A DNA stretch of 64,000 bases, from positions 1 through 64,000 of the forward strand of contig NZ_JARXVG010000017.1 in the NCBI RefSeq assembly GCF_029892485.1, given 5' to 3'. Below are positions 27,174-36,341 of the stretch, in pieces. The notes below the pieces were generated by a model. The model made no database searches. It was not told the origin of the DNA and was given only the letters and a program-made list of their open reading frames with translations. Source of the DNA: Variovorax boronicumulans (GTDB taxonomy: Bacteria; Pseudomonadota; Gammaproteobacteria; Burkholderiales; Burkholderiaceae_C). The translations under genes and the position numbers were made by a program. Each line of letters opens with the position of its first letter. Position 1 is the first letter of the stretch.

Positions 27174-28957
27174 ACGACGCTCCCCAGGTAAGCCGCCTGC
27201 ACACGCTCGTCGGCGCGCACCGCTGAGGGCACGCCCTCCACGAGCTTGGAGCCGAAGTTCATCACCACCAGCCGGTCCACCAGTTTCATCACGAAGTCCA
27301 TGTCGTGTTCGACGATCAGGATGGTCACGCCCTCTTCGCGCAGCTTGCGCAGCAGGTCGCCGAGCGCCATCTTTTCCTTGCGGCGCAAGCCTGCCGCGGG
27401 TTCGTCGAGCACCAGCAGCACCGGGTCGGCGGCGAGTGCGCGCGCGATTTCCAGGATGCGCTGCGTGCCCAGCGGCAGGCTGCCCGCGAGTTCGTGCGCG
27501 CGGTCGCCGAGGCCGATGCGGTCGAGCTGGCGCTGCGCCTCCTGCAGGATCTGCATTTCCTCCTTGCGGTCGAGCCGCAGGCCCGCCTTCAGGATGCCCG
27601 AGCGCGTGCGCGAATGCGCACCCAGCGCCACGTTGTCCAGCAGGCTCATGTGCGGCCGCAGCTTCACATGCTGGAAGGTGCGGGCCAGTCCCAGCCGCGC
27701 CACCTGACGCTGCGGCATGCCGGCGATGTCGTGGTCCAGAAAGCGCACCTGGCCCGATGTCATCGGCAGCGTGCAGGTCAGCAGGTTGAACATGGTCGAC
27801 TTGCCCGCGCCGTTCGGCCCGATCAGCCCGACGATCTCGCCGGCCTTCACGTCGAAGCTCACATCGTTCACCGCCACCAGCCCGCCGAAGCGCTTGACCG
27901 CGCCATTCACCGACAGCACCTGCGTGCCGCGCGCCGGCAGTTGGCGATGCGGCAGCGGGTCGACCGGCGGTGCCTCATGGCGCGAAGCGCCCTGCGTGCC
28001 GCCGCGCTTGCGCGTCCAGCGCCGCAGCAGTCCCATCAACCCGCCGCGCGCAAAGTGCAGCAGCAGGATGAAGAGCGCGGCGAAGGCCACGGCCTCCAGC
28101 TGGCCCGCGCGCTGCGTGAGCATCGGCAGCACGTCCTGCAGCCCGTTCTTGAGCACCAGCACCAGCGCGGCGCCCACCAGCGCGCCCGCCAGTTGCCCGA
28201 GGCCGCCGGCCACGGCCATCAGCAGGTACTCGATGCTCGCGCGCACGTCGAAGGGCGACGGGCTCACGAAGCGGTTCATGTGCGCATAGAGCCAGCCGGC
28301 CAACCCTGCGAAGAGCGCAGCCGTCACGAACAGCGAGAGCCGCACGCGGTACGCATCCGCCCCCACGCTCGCCAGCAGCGTCGCGCCGCCGCGCAGCCCG
28401 CGAATGGCGCGGCCCGGGCGCGACTGCAGCAGGTTGTGGCTGAACAGGCAGGCCAGCCCGACCACCACCCAGATCAGGTAGTACATCGAGCGCGGATCGG
28501 CCAGCGACCAGCCCGCGACCTGCAGCGCCGGAATGTTCGACAGGCCCGTGTGGCGGCCGAGCGCATCGACGTTGCCGAACAGCATGGCGATCGACAGCCC
28601 CCACGCGATCGTGCTGAGCGGCAGGAAGTGCCCTCCGAGCCGCAGCGTCAGCATGCCGATGGCCAGCGCCGAGAGGCCCGTGAGCAGCAGCGCGAACAAG
28701 AGGCCAATCCACGGCGACATGCCCTGCGCCGTCGTGAGCCACGCCGTCGCGTAGGCCGCGATGCCCACGAAGGCGGCCTGTCCGAACGAGGTCGCGCCGC
28801 CCACGCCGGTGAGCAGCACCAGCCCGAGCGCGACCAGCGCACCGATGCCGATGTCGTTGAGCAGCGAAACCGTGAAGCTGCCCGCCACCGCCGGCACCAG
28901 GGCCAGCACGACGACCACCGCAGCGATCCAGCCCATGCGTTTGCGGTTGCCGTTCAT
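27170..28957 (-). CDS. LivM permease-LivG ATPase fusion
   Basis: A 595-residue fused ABC subunit. Residues 1-310 are a LivM-type permease with about nine hydrophobic segments and the [18 protein letters not shown] loop. A charged linker (about 312-345) leads into a LivG ATPase: Walker A GPNGAGKS at 380-387, a degenerate signature SLPLGTQR (about 493-500), Walker B VLLVLDEP at 513-520 and switch H551. The frame is continuous with no intervening stop. It overlaps livH (4 bp) and livF (4 bp). Such fusions are known in Comamonadaceae. Confidence 0.93.
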   Translation of the reverse strand: MNGNRKRMGWIAAVVVVLALVPAVAGSFTVSLLNDIGIGALVALGLVLLTGVGGATSFGQAAFVGIAAYATAWLTTAQGMSPWIGLLFALLLTGLSALAIGMLTLRLGGHFLPLSTIAWGLSIAMLFGNVDALGRHTGLSNIPALQVAGWSLADPRSMYYLIWVVVGLACLFSHNLLQSRPGRAIRGLRGGATLLASVGADAYRVRLSLFVTAALFAGLAGWLYAHMNRFVSPSPFDVRASIEYLLMAVAGGLGQLAGALVGAALVLVLKNGLQDVLPMLTQRAGQLEAVAFAALFILLLHFARGGLMGLLRRWTRKRGGTQGASRHEAPPVDPLPHRQLPARGTQVLSVNGAVKRFGGLVAVNDVSFDVKAGEIVGLIGPNGAGKSTMFNLLTCTLPMTSGQVRFLDHDIAGMPQRQVARLGLARTFQHVKLRPHMSLLDNVALGAHSRTRSGILKAGLRLDRKEEMQILQEAQRQLDRIGLGDRAHELAGSLPLGTQRILEIARALAADPVLLVLDEPAAGLRRKEKMALGDLLRKLREEGVTILIVEHDMDFVMKLVDRLVVMNFGSKLVEGVPSAVRADERVQAAYLGSVV

Positions 28958-30009
28958 TGGTCCACCTCGTCTTCTTCCTCTTCCGAATGGGTCACCATGA
29001 AGGACCGCAGCATGAGCACCGGGATGAGCAGGCTGAACACGATCACGTCTTTCAGCGCACCGCTCCAGAACGAGGCAAAGCTCTCCACGACGCCGACGGC
29101 GAGCGCGCCCACGGCCGTCATCGGGTAGCTCACGAGCCCGCCGATGATCGCGGCCACGAAGGCCTTCAGGCCGATGATGAAACCGGAGTCGTAGTACATG
29201 GTCGTCACCGGCGCGATCAGCACGCCGATGAGCCCGGCGAGCAACGATGCGCACCCGTATGCCAGCAGCGCCGTGCGCACCGGCCGGATGCCGACCAGCC
29301 GCGCGCCGACACGGTTGACCGCCGTGGCGCGCAGTGCCTTGCCGGCCACCGTGCGCTCGAACACGAGAAAGAACAACCCGCTGAGCACGATGGCAGCCCC
29401 CACCATCAGCACCACCTGGCCGCTGACCGTGAACCCGTCGCCGAGCGTGAACACCGCGCTGGTGAGCGGCGTGGTGCGCGAGCCTTCAGGGCCGAAGAAC
29501 AGCAGGCCCAGACCGGAGAGCAGGAAGTGCAGCGCGAGCGACACGATCAGCAGCACCAGCACCGACGCATCGGCGATCGGCTGGAACACCACCCGTGCGA
29601 GCAGCGGCGCGATGGGCACCACCAGCAGCACCGCCACCGCGATGTGCACCGCCACTGGCACGCCGGGCCGCGCCGCGAGCCATGCGAGCACGCACGGGAT
29701 CGCGGGCAGCACACCCCACATCAGCACCGCCTTCGGAATGCGCGCCGCTTCACCGCGCCGCAGCAAGCTGCCGACTTCGGTGGCCAGAGCCAAAGCCGCC
29801 AGCACCGCGACCATGCCGATGGTCGCCGGCACGCGGCCGGTTTCGAAGGCCGCGAGCGACAGGGCCGCAAAGGCCGCGATGTCGCCGAACGGCACGAACA
29901 CCACGCGCGTCACGGAAAAGATCAATACCAGCCCGAGCCCGGCCAGCAGATAGACGGCACCGTTGGCCAGGCCATCGGTGACGAGGATCAGCGCCACGTC
30001 CCATGTCAT
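28954..30009 (-). CDS. Branched-chain-type ABC transporter permease (LivH)
   Basis: A 351-residue inner-membrane permease with about nine hydrophobic segments, including the LivH hallmarks GLANGAVYLLAGLGLVLIF at the N-terminus and FVAAIIGGLVSYPMTAVGA near the C-terminus. The tail is strongly acidic ([11 protein letters not shown]). It follows a substrate-binding protein gene by 40 bp and overlaps the LivM-LivG fusion by 4 bp. It is longer than E. coli LivH, due to a soluble insertion at about 80-110. Confidence 0.92.
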   Translation of the reverse strand: MTWDVALILVTDGLANGAVYLLAGLGLVLIFSVTRVVFVPFGDIAAFAALSLAAFETGRVPATIGMVAVLAALALATEVGSLLRRGEAARIPKAVLMWGVLPAIPCVLAWLAARPGVPVAVHIAVAVLLVVPIAPLLARVVFQPIADASVLVLLIVSLALHFLLSGLGLLFFGPEGSRTTPLTSAVFTLGDGFTVSGQVVLMVGAAIVLSGLFFLVFERTVAGKALRATAVNRVGARLVGIRPVRTALLAYGCASLLAGLIGVLIAPVTTMYYDSGFIIGLKAFVAAIIGGLVSYPMTAVGALAVGVVESFASFWSGALKDVIVFSLLIPVLMLRSFMVTHSEEEEDEVDQ

Positions 30010-30049
30010 AGAAAAACCCCTGGCAAGAACATCGTGGTCGTGAAGCGGT

Positions 30050-31213
30050 TCAAGGTGCGAGCTTCCATTGGCCGTTGTCGAGCTTGACGATCACGCGGGC
30101 GCGCTCGTCCACGCCGTAAAGGCTGCCGGGCTTGAAGGTGTAGACGCCGTGCGTGCCCACCACTTCCTTGGTGCTGAAGATGGCATCGCGCAGCGCGACG
30201 CGGAACTCGGCCGTTCCCGGCTCGGCCTTCTTCATGGCGCGCGAGGCGGCGTCGGCGAACACCAGCCAGCCGTCGAAGGAATAGGCCGAGAAGGCATCGC
30301 TGGTCGGCGCGTTGTTGACCTTCTGGAACACCGCGCGGAACTCGGTCGCGATCTTCTTGGTCGGGTAACTGTCGGGCAGCTGCTCGGCGACGATCACCGG
30401 GCCGGTGGGCATCAAGGCGTTTTGCCCTGCTGCACCGACCACGCGCACGAAGTCGGGGTTGATGAGGCCGTGCTGCCCGTACACGCCGCCTTTGTATCCG
30501 CGCTCCTGCAACGCAAGGAACGGCAGCGCACCGGGTGTGCCGGCGCCGCCGGTCATCACCGCGTCGGGGCGCAGCGCCACGATCTTGAGCACCTGGCCGG
30601 TCACCGAGGCGTCGGCGCGCGCATAGCGCTCGTTGCTCACCACCTTGATGCCCGCGCCGGGCGCGGCCCTCATGAGCGCGTCGTACACCAGGTCGCCCCA
30701 TGCGTCGGTGAAGCCGATGTAGCCCACCGTCTTCACGTTGTTGCGCTTCATGCGCTCGACCACCGCGTCGATCATCAGCTGCGTGGGCTGCGCGACCGTC
30801 ATGACCCACGGGTTCTCGTTCGGGTCCAACAGGATGGGCGTGAGTCCGATCATCGGCGTCTTCGCATCGCGGCCGACCTGCGCCATCGCGATGGCCGCCG
30901 GCACCCCCGATGTGCCCATGAGCACATCGACCTTTTCCTCTTCGACCAGCTTGCGCGCGTTGCGGCCGGCGGTGGTCGGGTCGGAGCCGTCATCCAGCAC
31001 GACCAGCTGCACCTTGCGGCCGTTGATCTCGGGCTTGTAGGCGAGCGCCGCCTGCATGCCCTTCGCATAGGGCACGCCCAGCGAGGAGTTCGGCCCAGAG
31101 AGCGAAACGCTCAGGCCGACCTTCAGGTCGGCCGCAAGAACGCTCGCAACGCCACAGGCGGCGAGCGCCGCGGCGAGGGCACCGCGCGTCAGGGTCAGCA
31201 TCAGGCTCTTCAT
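30050..31213 (-). CDS. ABC transporter substrate-binding protein (HAAT family) 1
   Basis: A 387-residue periplasmic binding protein. ATG 31213 begins a signal peptide (MKSLMLTLTRG, hydrophobic AALAACGVASVLA, cleavage before ADLKVG). The mature part has the two-lobe Leu/Ile/Val-binding fold beginning LKVGLSVSLSGPNSSLGVPYAKG. It is one of three related binding proteins in the cluster and the one next to livH, so it is probably the main partner of the permease. Confidence 0.92.
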   Translation of the reverse strand: MKSLMLTLTRGALAAALAACGVASVLAADLKVGLSVSLSGPNSSLGVPYAKGMQAALAYKPEINGRKVQLVVLDDGSDPTTAGRNARKLVEEEKVDVLMGTSGVPAAIAMAQVGRDAKTPMIGLTPILLDPNENPWVMTVAQPTQLMIDAVVERMKRNNVKTVGYIGFTDAWGDLVYDALMRAAPGAGIKVVSNERYARADASVTGQVLKIVALRPDAVMTGGAGTPGALPFLALQERGYKGGVYGQHGLINPDFVRVVGAAGQNALMPTGPVIVAEQLPDSYPTKKIATEFRAVFQKVNNAPTSDAFSAYSFDGWLVFADAASRAMKKAEPGTAEFRVALRDAIFSTKEVVGTHGVYTFKPGSLYGVDERARVIVKLDNGQWKLAP

Positions 31214-31253
31214 GTCGTAGCTCCAGTGAGGATGGGTGGAAAGGACGGATGAC

Positions 31254-31727
31254 TCAGATGAACAACTGGATCGCCGGCAACGCGCGCCCGGCGTTGAGCA
31301 GATCGATGCGCTTCTGGCGGATGGCCCAGCCCGAAGGCGTCGATGGCGTGCGCACAAGGTGGTGGCGGGCAATGCCGCTCAGCAGGATCTGGGCTTCGCC
31401 GCGCGCCTCGACGTAGATGAACGGCGTGCGCAGGTGCACTTCGTCGGCCGTCTCGCTCTCGATGCGTGAAGGCTGTAGCACGTGCTGGCTGTGGCTCTCG
31501 GGATGCTGCGAATGCGCGCGCGGGCTCTTCAGGCGGTCGACGCGCAGCTGCAGCAGCAGCCGGTCTTCATAGGCCAGCGAGTTGTGCGAGAACGGATCGG
31601 CCTGCGCCGCACCCAGCAACGGCACCCAGTAGTAGCCGTCGTCAGCGAAGAGCGCCAGCCAGTCGTCGAAGCGCCGCTCGTCGAGCAAGGCCGCCTCGTG
31701 GGCGATGAAGTCGTGCGGATCGTTCAT
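31254..31727 (-). CDS. Aromatic-ring-hydroxylating dioxygenase beta subunit 2
   Basis: A 157-residue small (beta) subunit of a Rieske dioxygenase, with the cystatin/SnoaL-like fold expected for structural subunits of alpha3beta3 enzymes. It contains DFIAHEAALLDERRFDDWLALF and WVPLL at the usual places. ATG 31727 overlaps its large-subunit gene by 4 bp (ATGA). The sequence is clearly related to the other beta subunit at 41233-41721 (shared endings ALPAIQLFI and ALPAVQLFI), pointing to duplication of the whole alpha-beta pair. Confidence 0.9.
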   Translation of the reverse strand: MNDPHDFIAHEAALLDERRFDDWLALFADDGYYWVPLLGAAQADPFSHNSLAYEDRLLLQLRVDRLKSPRAHSQHPESHSQHVLQPSRIESETADEVHLRTPFIYVEARGEAQILLSGIARHHLVRTPSTPSGWAIRQKRIDLLNAGRALPAIQLFI

Positions 31728-33043
31728 GCCACGACCTCCGATGCCATCGCCTTCGCCCAGGCACGGAACTGGTTGCGCATGAGCAGCTCGTTCGTGCCGT
31801 TGGTGGTGATCGTCGATTGCGCGAGTTCGGCCGCGTCGAAGTTGCGGTGCAGGCTCACCCATTCGTTGCCACCGGCCCGCAGGCCCTGCTGGATGCTCTC
31901 GAACAGGTGCACATCGTCGTGCGCCACCACCGACATCGGCGAGAACACGAGCCGGTTGTAGCTCATTGCGCGCTCGAAGAGCAGTGCGGGCGCGCCGGCC
32001 GCGCGGAAGCTCCAGGCCTCGATCAGCGTGCGGTCGGCGGCCAGCGGACGGATCACGCGGATCGCCTGCGGCGAGCCCTTGACCGACAGGCTCGGATAGA
32101 AGACCGAGTTCTGCGGCGAGCGCTGCAGGATGTCGGCCGCGCGCTCGGCCCCGTGCGCCGCCTGCATCGCGGCCTCGTACTCGGGCAGCTGCGCATAGTT
32201 GGAGTGGATGCTGAAGTTGACGCCCAGTACGCTGTGCCCGTTGGCGAACACCCGCCCACCCATCCTGTCGAAGAACTCGTAGCCCGAGCCGAAGGGCAGG
32301 ATCTGCTCCATCGCCATCGGCTTGGGGTCGGTGGGCGCATGGCCTTCCCACAGCGCCTCGGCCGCCTTGGTGGCCGATTCGTGCGTCGACATCGGATGCA
32401 CCGTGTCGTTGATGTTCTCCAGGTACATCTTCCAGTTGCAGTGGACGATGTTGCGCAACACGCCGCCGCCCACGGCGAGCTTGCCTTCGGGCGAGCGGTC
32501 GACCATGTTGTCGATGGCGCCGAGCACTTCGCCGAAGTAGTCCTCGAACGTGGGGCCGGTGTCGGCCAGGCGCACGAACACGAAGTCGCGGTAGACCTTC
32601 ACATGCTTCACCACGGAAAGCCCCTGACCCGATTCGCAGGCCTTGAGCTGTGTGCCTTCATACCCGGCCTTCAGCGGCACGCCGAGCGGCGCGCCGTCGA
32701 GCTTGTAGGTCCACGCGTGGTACGGGCAGCGGAAGAAGCGGCCGGTGTTGCCGCTCTCGTCCGTCACCAGCTGCGTGCCCTTGTGGGCGCAGCGGTTGTA
32801 CATGACATGCACCGCGCCGTCGGGCTGCCGCACCATCAGCAGCGGCCGGCCCGCGACCTCCTGCGTCACGAAGTCGCCCGCATCCGGCACCTGGCTCGCA
32901 TGGCCGAGGAAGACCCAGGTGTTCGCGAACAGGCGCTCCTGTTCGAGCGCGAAGATCTCCTCGCTCAGGTACAGGTCGCGGTGCACGCGGTCGTCCTGCA
33001 CCAGGGCGGCGATGCGGTCGGGATGATGGCGGTAGCTGGTCAT
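31724..33043 (-). CDS. Rieske non-heme iron dioxygenase alpha subunit 2
   Basis: A 439-residue catalytic subunit. Rieske [2Fe-2S] ligands C85-x-H87 and C106-x2-H109. Mononuclear iron ligands H216 and H221, with the bridging D213 (NDTVHPMSTH). It is a close relative of the alpha subunit at 41721-43034, with the same length and spacing. No reductase adjoins it, so it probably takes electrons from the reductase at 43051-44043. It may perform a second oxygenation or accept a different auxin or indole. The substrate is inferred only. Confidence 0.93.
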   Translation of the reverse strand: MTSYRHHPDRIAALVQDDRVHRDLYLSEEIFALEQERLFANTWVFLGHASQVPDAGDFVTQEVAGRPLLMVRQPDGAVHVMYNRCAHKGTQLVTDESGNTGRFFRCPYHAWTYKLDGAPLGVPLKAGYEGTQLKACESGQGLSVVKHVKVYRDFVFVRLADTGPTFEDYFGEVLGAIDNMVDRSPEGKLAVGGGVLRNIVHCNWKMYLENINDTVHPMSTHESATKAAEALWEGHAPTDPKPMAMEQILPFGSGYEFFDRMGGRVFANGHSVLGVNFSIHSNYAQLPEYEAAMQAAHGAERAADILQRSPQNSVFYPSLSVKGSPQAIRVIRPLAADRTLIEAWSFRAAGAPALLFERAMSYNRLVFSPMSVVAHDDVHLFESIQQGLRAGGNEWVSLHRNFDAAELAQSTITTNGTNELLMRNQFRAWAKAMASEVVA

Positions 33044-33064
33044 CGGCGGGCGCTCAGGTTTCTT

Positions 33065-34210
33065 TCAGGGGACCAGCTTCCACTGGCCCTTGTTCATCTG
33101 CACGATCACCACGCCGCGCTGGTCGGAGCCGTAGCGGTCGTCGGGCTTGAAGGTGTAGATGCCGTGCGTGCCCACCAGCTCCTTGGTACTCACGATGGCG
33201 TCGCGCAGTGCCGTGCGGTACTGCGGCGTGCCAGGCTCGCCTTTGGTGCGCGAGGCGGCGTCGGCCAACAGCAGGTAGGCGTCGTAGGTGTACGAGGAGA
33301 AGGCATCGGTCGGCACTGCGCCGTTGACCTTCTGGTAGGCCGCACGGAAGGCCATCGACACCTTCTTGATGGGGTTGCTGTCGGGCAACTGGTCGGCCAC
33401 GAGCACGGGGCCGCTGGGCACCTGCAGGCCTTCGATGGAGGCGCCGCCCACGCGCACGAAGTCGGCGTTGATGAGCCCGTGCGTGCCGTAGATCTTGCCC
33501 TTGTAGCCGCGCTCGGCGAGCGCGATGTAGGGCAGCGCGCCGGGCGTGCCGGAGTTGCCTGCGAACACGGCATCGGGCCGCGCCGCGACGATCTTCAGGA
33601 TCTGCCCCGCCACCGACGAATCGCTGCGCGCATAGCGCTCGTTCGCCACCACCTTGATGCCGGCGGCGGCCGTGCTCTTCATCAGCGAGTCGTAGGCGAG
33701 GTCGCCCAGCGCGTCGGAGAAGCCGATGAAGGCCACCGTCTTCACGCCGGACTTCTGCATGCGATCCACCACGCCCGCCACCATGAGCGGAAAGGGCTGC
33801 GATACCGTCACCGTCCACGCGCCCTCGGGGCCGGCGATGGTCACCGGCGTGGGCGAGATCAGCGGCGTGTTCAGCTCACGCGCCACAGAGGCGATGGCCA
33901 TCGCACCCGGCACACCCGAGGTGCCGATGAGCACATCGACCTTGTCTTCCGTCACCAGCTTGCGGGCATTGCGGCCGGCGGTCGTGGGGTCGGAGGCATC
34001 GTCGAGCACGATCAGCTGGACCTTGCGGCCACCGATTTCCGGGTGCTCGGCGATGGCTGCGCGAATGCCCTTTTCGTAGGGCACACCCAGTGCGGCGACA
34101 GGCCCCGACAGCGAGCTGATGAAGCCGATCTTCAGATCAGCCGCCATGGCCTGTGCAGCTGCCAGTGCGACGGCGGTGAGGCCGAGAATGCGGACCAGTT
34201 TCTTTTTCAT
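33065..34210 (-). CDS. ABC transporter substrate-binding protein (HAAT family) 2
   Basis: A 381-residue periplasmic binding protein with signal peptide (MKKKLVRILG, hydrophobic LTAVALAAAQAMA, cleavage before ADLKIG). It is a close paralogue of the two other binding proteins in the cluster (LKIGFISSLSGPVAALGVPYEKG). It lies between the third binding protein and the second dioxygenase pair. It may deliver a different indole-like ligand to the single LivH/LivMG/LivF channel. The ATG is confirmed by the basic start and cleavage pattern. Confidence 0.92.
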   Translation of the reverse strand: MKKKLVRILGLTAVALAAAQAMAADLKIGFISSLSGPVAALGVPYEKGIRAAIAEHPEIGGRKVQLIVLDDASDPTTAGRNARKLVTEDKVDVLIGTSGVPGAMAIASVARELNTPLISPTPVTIAGPEGAWTVTVSQPFPLMVAGVVDRMQKSGVKTVAFIGFSDALGDLAYDSLMKSTAAAGIKVVANERYARSDSSVAGQILKIVAARPDAVFAGNSGTPGALPYIALAERGYKGKIYGTHGLINADFVRVGGASIEGLQVPSGPVLVADQLPDSNPIKKVSMAFRAAYQKVNGAVPTDAFSSYTYDAYLLLADAASRTKGEPGTPQYRTALRDAIVSTKELVGTHGIYTFKPDDRYGSDQRGVVIVQMNKGQWKLVP

Positions 34211-34244
34211 CGAGGTTGCTCCAGCGTGTGTTGTGTGCGTTGCA

Positions 34245-35414
34245 TCAGGGAACCAGCTTCCACTGGCCCTTTTCAAGCTTCACGACCACACGCGAGCGCT
34301 CGTCCGATCCATAGCGATCGGTCGGCTTGAAGTTGTAGACGCTGTGCGTGCCCACCAGCTCCTTGGTGCTGACGATGGCGTCGCGCAGCGCGAGGCGGAA
34401 CTGCGGCGTGCCCGGCTCGGCCTTGGTGGCGAGTGCGCGCTGGGCAGCGTCCAGGTACAGCAGCCAGGCATCGAAGGTGTAGGCCGAGAAGGCATCGGTC
34501 GGCGGCGCGCCGTTGGCCTTCTGGTAGGCCGCGCGGAAGTCCATCGAGACCTTGCGGATCGGGTTGTCGTTCGACAACTGCTCGGCGACGATCACCGGCC
34601 CGGTCGGCGCGAGCATGCCTTCGACGGCTGCACCGCCCACGCGCACGAAGTCGGGGTTGATGAGCGCATGCATGCCGTAGATCTGGCCCTTGTAGCCACG
34701 CTCGGCGAGCGCCAGGTACGGCAACGCGCCGGGTGTGCCGGAGGTGCCGGTGATCACCGCATCGGGGCGCAGCGCCACGATCTTGAGCACCTGGCCGGTC
34801 ACCGACGAATCGGCGCGCGCATAGCGCTCGTTCGACACGATCTTGATGCCCGCTGGCTCCGCGCTCTTCTGCAGCGCGTCGTACACCAGGTCGCCCCAGG
34901 CGTCTGAGAAGCCGATGTAGCCGACCGTCTTCACGCCCGACTTCTTCATGCGCTCGACCACTGCGCTCACCATCAGCGGCGCGGGTTGCGGCAGCGTGAC
35001 CATCCACGCGCCCTCTTCGCCCGGCAGGTTGGCGTTGGCGATGGAGATCAGCGGCGTCTTCGTTTCGCGCGCCACGCCGGCGATGGCCAATGCGCCGGGC
35101 GAGCCTGCGGTGCCGATGATGACGTCGACCTTGTCCTCGTCGATCATCTTGCGGGCATTGCGCGCGGCCGTGGACGGGTCGGAGGCATCGTCGAGCTGCA
35201 CCAGCTGGATCTTGCGGCCGCCCAGGTCCGCCTTGTAGGCGAGCGCGGCCTTCATGCCCTTCTCGTAGGGAATGCCCAGCGACGACACCGGCCCCGAGAG
35301 CGACGTGATGAAACCGACCTTGAGATCGGCGGCCCACGCGCCAGCCACGGCGGTCAGGGCGCCGAGGCCCACGGCAATGCTTGCGAGGGCACGGAATCGG
35401 TTCAGGACTTTCAT
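34245..35414 (-). CDS. ABC transporter substrate-binding protein (HAAT family) 3
   Basis: A 389-residue periplasmic binding protein with signal peptide (MKVLNRFR, hydrophobic ALASIAVGLGALTAVAGAWA, cleavage before ADLKVG). It is a paralogue of the binding proteins at 33065 and 30050. Three copies served by one permease set suggest a range of related ligands, or differing affinity. It follows the SDR gene at 35462 by 47 bp on the same strand. Confidence 0.92.
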   Translation of the reverse strand: MKVLNRFRALASIAVGLGALTAVAGAWAADLKVGFITSLSGPVSSLGIPYEKGMKAALAYKADLGGRKIQLVQLDDASDPSTAARNARKMIDEDKVDVIIGTAGSPGALAIAGVARETKTPLISIANANLPGEEGAWMVTLPQPAPLMVSAVVERMKKSGVKTVGYIGFSDAWGDLVYDALQKSAEPAGIKIVSNERYARADSSVTGQVLKIVALRPDAVITGTSGTPGALPYLALAERGYKGQIYGMHALINPDFVRVGGAAVEGMLAPTGPVIVAEQLSNDNPIRKVSMDFRAAYQKANGAPPTDAFSAYTFDAWLLYLDAAQRALATKAEPGTPQFRLALRDAIVSTKELVGTHSVYNFKPTDRYGSDERSRVVVKLEKGQWKLVP

Positions 35415-35461
35415 GGCGATGCTCCAGAGGTGATGTTTTTTGAACGGAACGGGAATAAAAA

Positions 35462-36196
35462 CTAGAGCGCCAGGCTACCGACGCTGGTGCCGCCGCAGAC
35501 ATAGAGCACCTGGCCGGTGACGAAGCTGTTGTCGGGGTCGGCGAAGAAGCGCACGGCGCGTGCCACGTCGGCCGATTCGCCCAGGCGCTTGACCGGCACG
35601 GAGGCCGCGAGCGCGCGTTCCTTCTCGCTGCCGGCTTCGACGACGTCGTAGAACATGTCGGTGCGGATGGGCCCGGGCGCCACCACATTCACCGTGATGC
35701 CGTCCGCTGCGAGTTCCAGCGCCCAGGTGCGCGCCATGCCCAGCATGCCGGCTTTGGTGGCGGAATAGCTGGTGCGGGTGGCGAGGCCCAGCGCCGCGCG
35801 CGACGACAGCAGCACGACGCGGCCGAAACGCTGTGCACGCATGGCGGGCAATGCACCCTGCACGAGCTGGATCGCGCAGCCCAGGTGCAGGTCGACCAAT
35901 GCATCGAGGTCGTCGAGCTTCACTTCAGGCAGCAACGCGGCGCGGATGACGCCCGCGTTGTGGACGATGGTGGTCGGCGCAAAACGCTCGACCAGCTCGT
36001 GCACCGCTTCGCCCGTGTCGGCGCGGTCGCTCAGGTCGACCTCCAGGCTGTGCAGCTTCGGGTGGTCGATCTCGGCCTTGCGGCGCGCGAGCGAGATCAC
36101 CTCGTAGCCCTGCGCCAGCAGGTCCTCGCAGATCGCCTTGCCGATGCCGGCGCTGCCGCCGGTGACCGCCGCCACCTTCGGTGCCGCGCCGGTCAT
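35462..36196 (-). CDS. SDR-family dehydrogenase, candidate dihydrodiol or hydroxyindoline oxidase
   Basis: A 244-residue classical SDR. TGGSAGIG is at 12-19, HNAG at 79-82, with catalytic S131/S132, Y144 and K148, all intact. ATG 36196 is used because the in-frame upstream sequence is a palindromic repeat element rather than protein. In the cluster it is well placed to oxidise the product of the Rieske dioxygenase (2,3-dihydroxyindoline-3-acetate to dioxindole-3-acetate). That role is an inference from context. It could instead act on another hydroxylated intermediate. Confidence 0.88.
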   Translation of the reverse strand: MTGAAPKVAAVTGGSAGIGKAICEDLLAQGYEVISLARRKAEIDHPKLHSLEVDLSDRADTGEAVHELVERFAPTTIVHNAGVIRAALLPEVKLDDLDALVDLHLGCAIQLVQGALPAMRAQRFGRVVLLSSRAALGLATRTSYSATKAGMLGMARTWALELAADGITVNVVAPGPIRTDMFYDVVEAGSEKERALAASVPVKRLGESADVARAVRFFADPDNSFVTGQVLYVCGGTSVGSLAL

Positions 36197-36216
36197 GCGC
36201 GCTCCCCTTGTCTTGC

Positions 36217-36315
36217 TCCCTCTCCCGCCTGCGGGAGAGGGTTGGGGTGAGGGTGTCCCCTGCGGCCTTCGCAAGCACCCTCATCCCCCGCCTTCTCCCG
36301 CACGCGGGAGAAGGA
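36217..36315. repeat. REP-like palindromic repeat pair inside the operon
   Basis: Two imperfect copies in opposite orientation. CCCTCTCCCGC (36218-36228)/GCGGGAGAGGG (36231-36241) continues to GTTGGGGTGAGGGTG. The second, CCTTCTCCCGC (36291-36301)/GCGGGAGAAGG (36304-36314), is preceded by the reverse sequence CACCCTCATCCCC. This GGGGTGAGGG-type element is the common intergenic repeat of many proteobacteria. It fills the largest clear gap in the catabolic operon and may alter mRNA stability there. Confidence 0.85.
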
Positions 36316-36341
36316 GCCAAAGCTAATGCGGCAGCAGCGAG

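Noticed and set aside
27170-28957. LivM-LivG fusion as a frameshift or assembly artefact
   Set aside because: The frame is continuous through a plausible linker, both halves are full length, and the flanking 4-bp overlaps are normal.
31254-33043. Second dioxygenase as anthranilate 1,2-dioxygenase
   Set aside because: It resembles the first pair in this cluster closely and lacks an AntC-type partner, so a paralogue of the auxin enzyme is a simpler reading.
31817-34330. An 837-residue plus-strand frame across a dioxygenase and a binding-protein gene
   Set aside because: It spans two well-supported minus-strand genes and has no recognisable domains.
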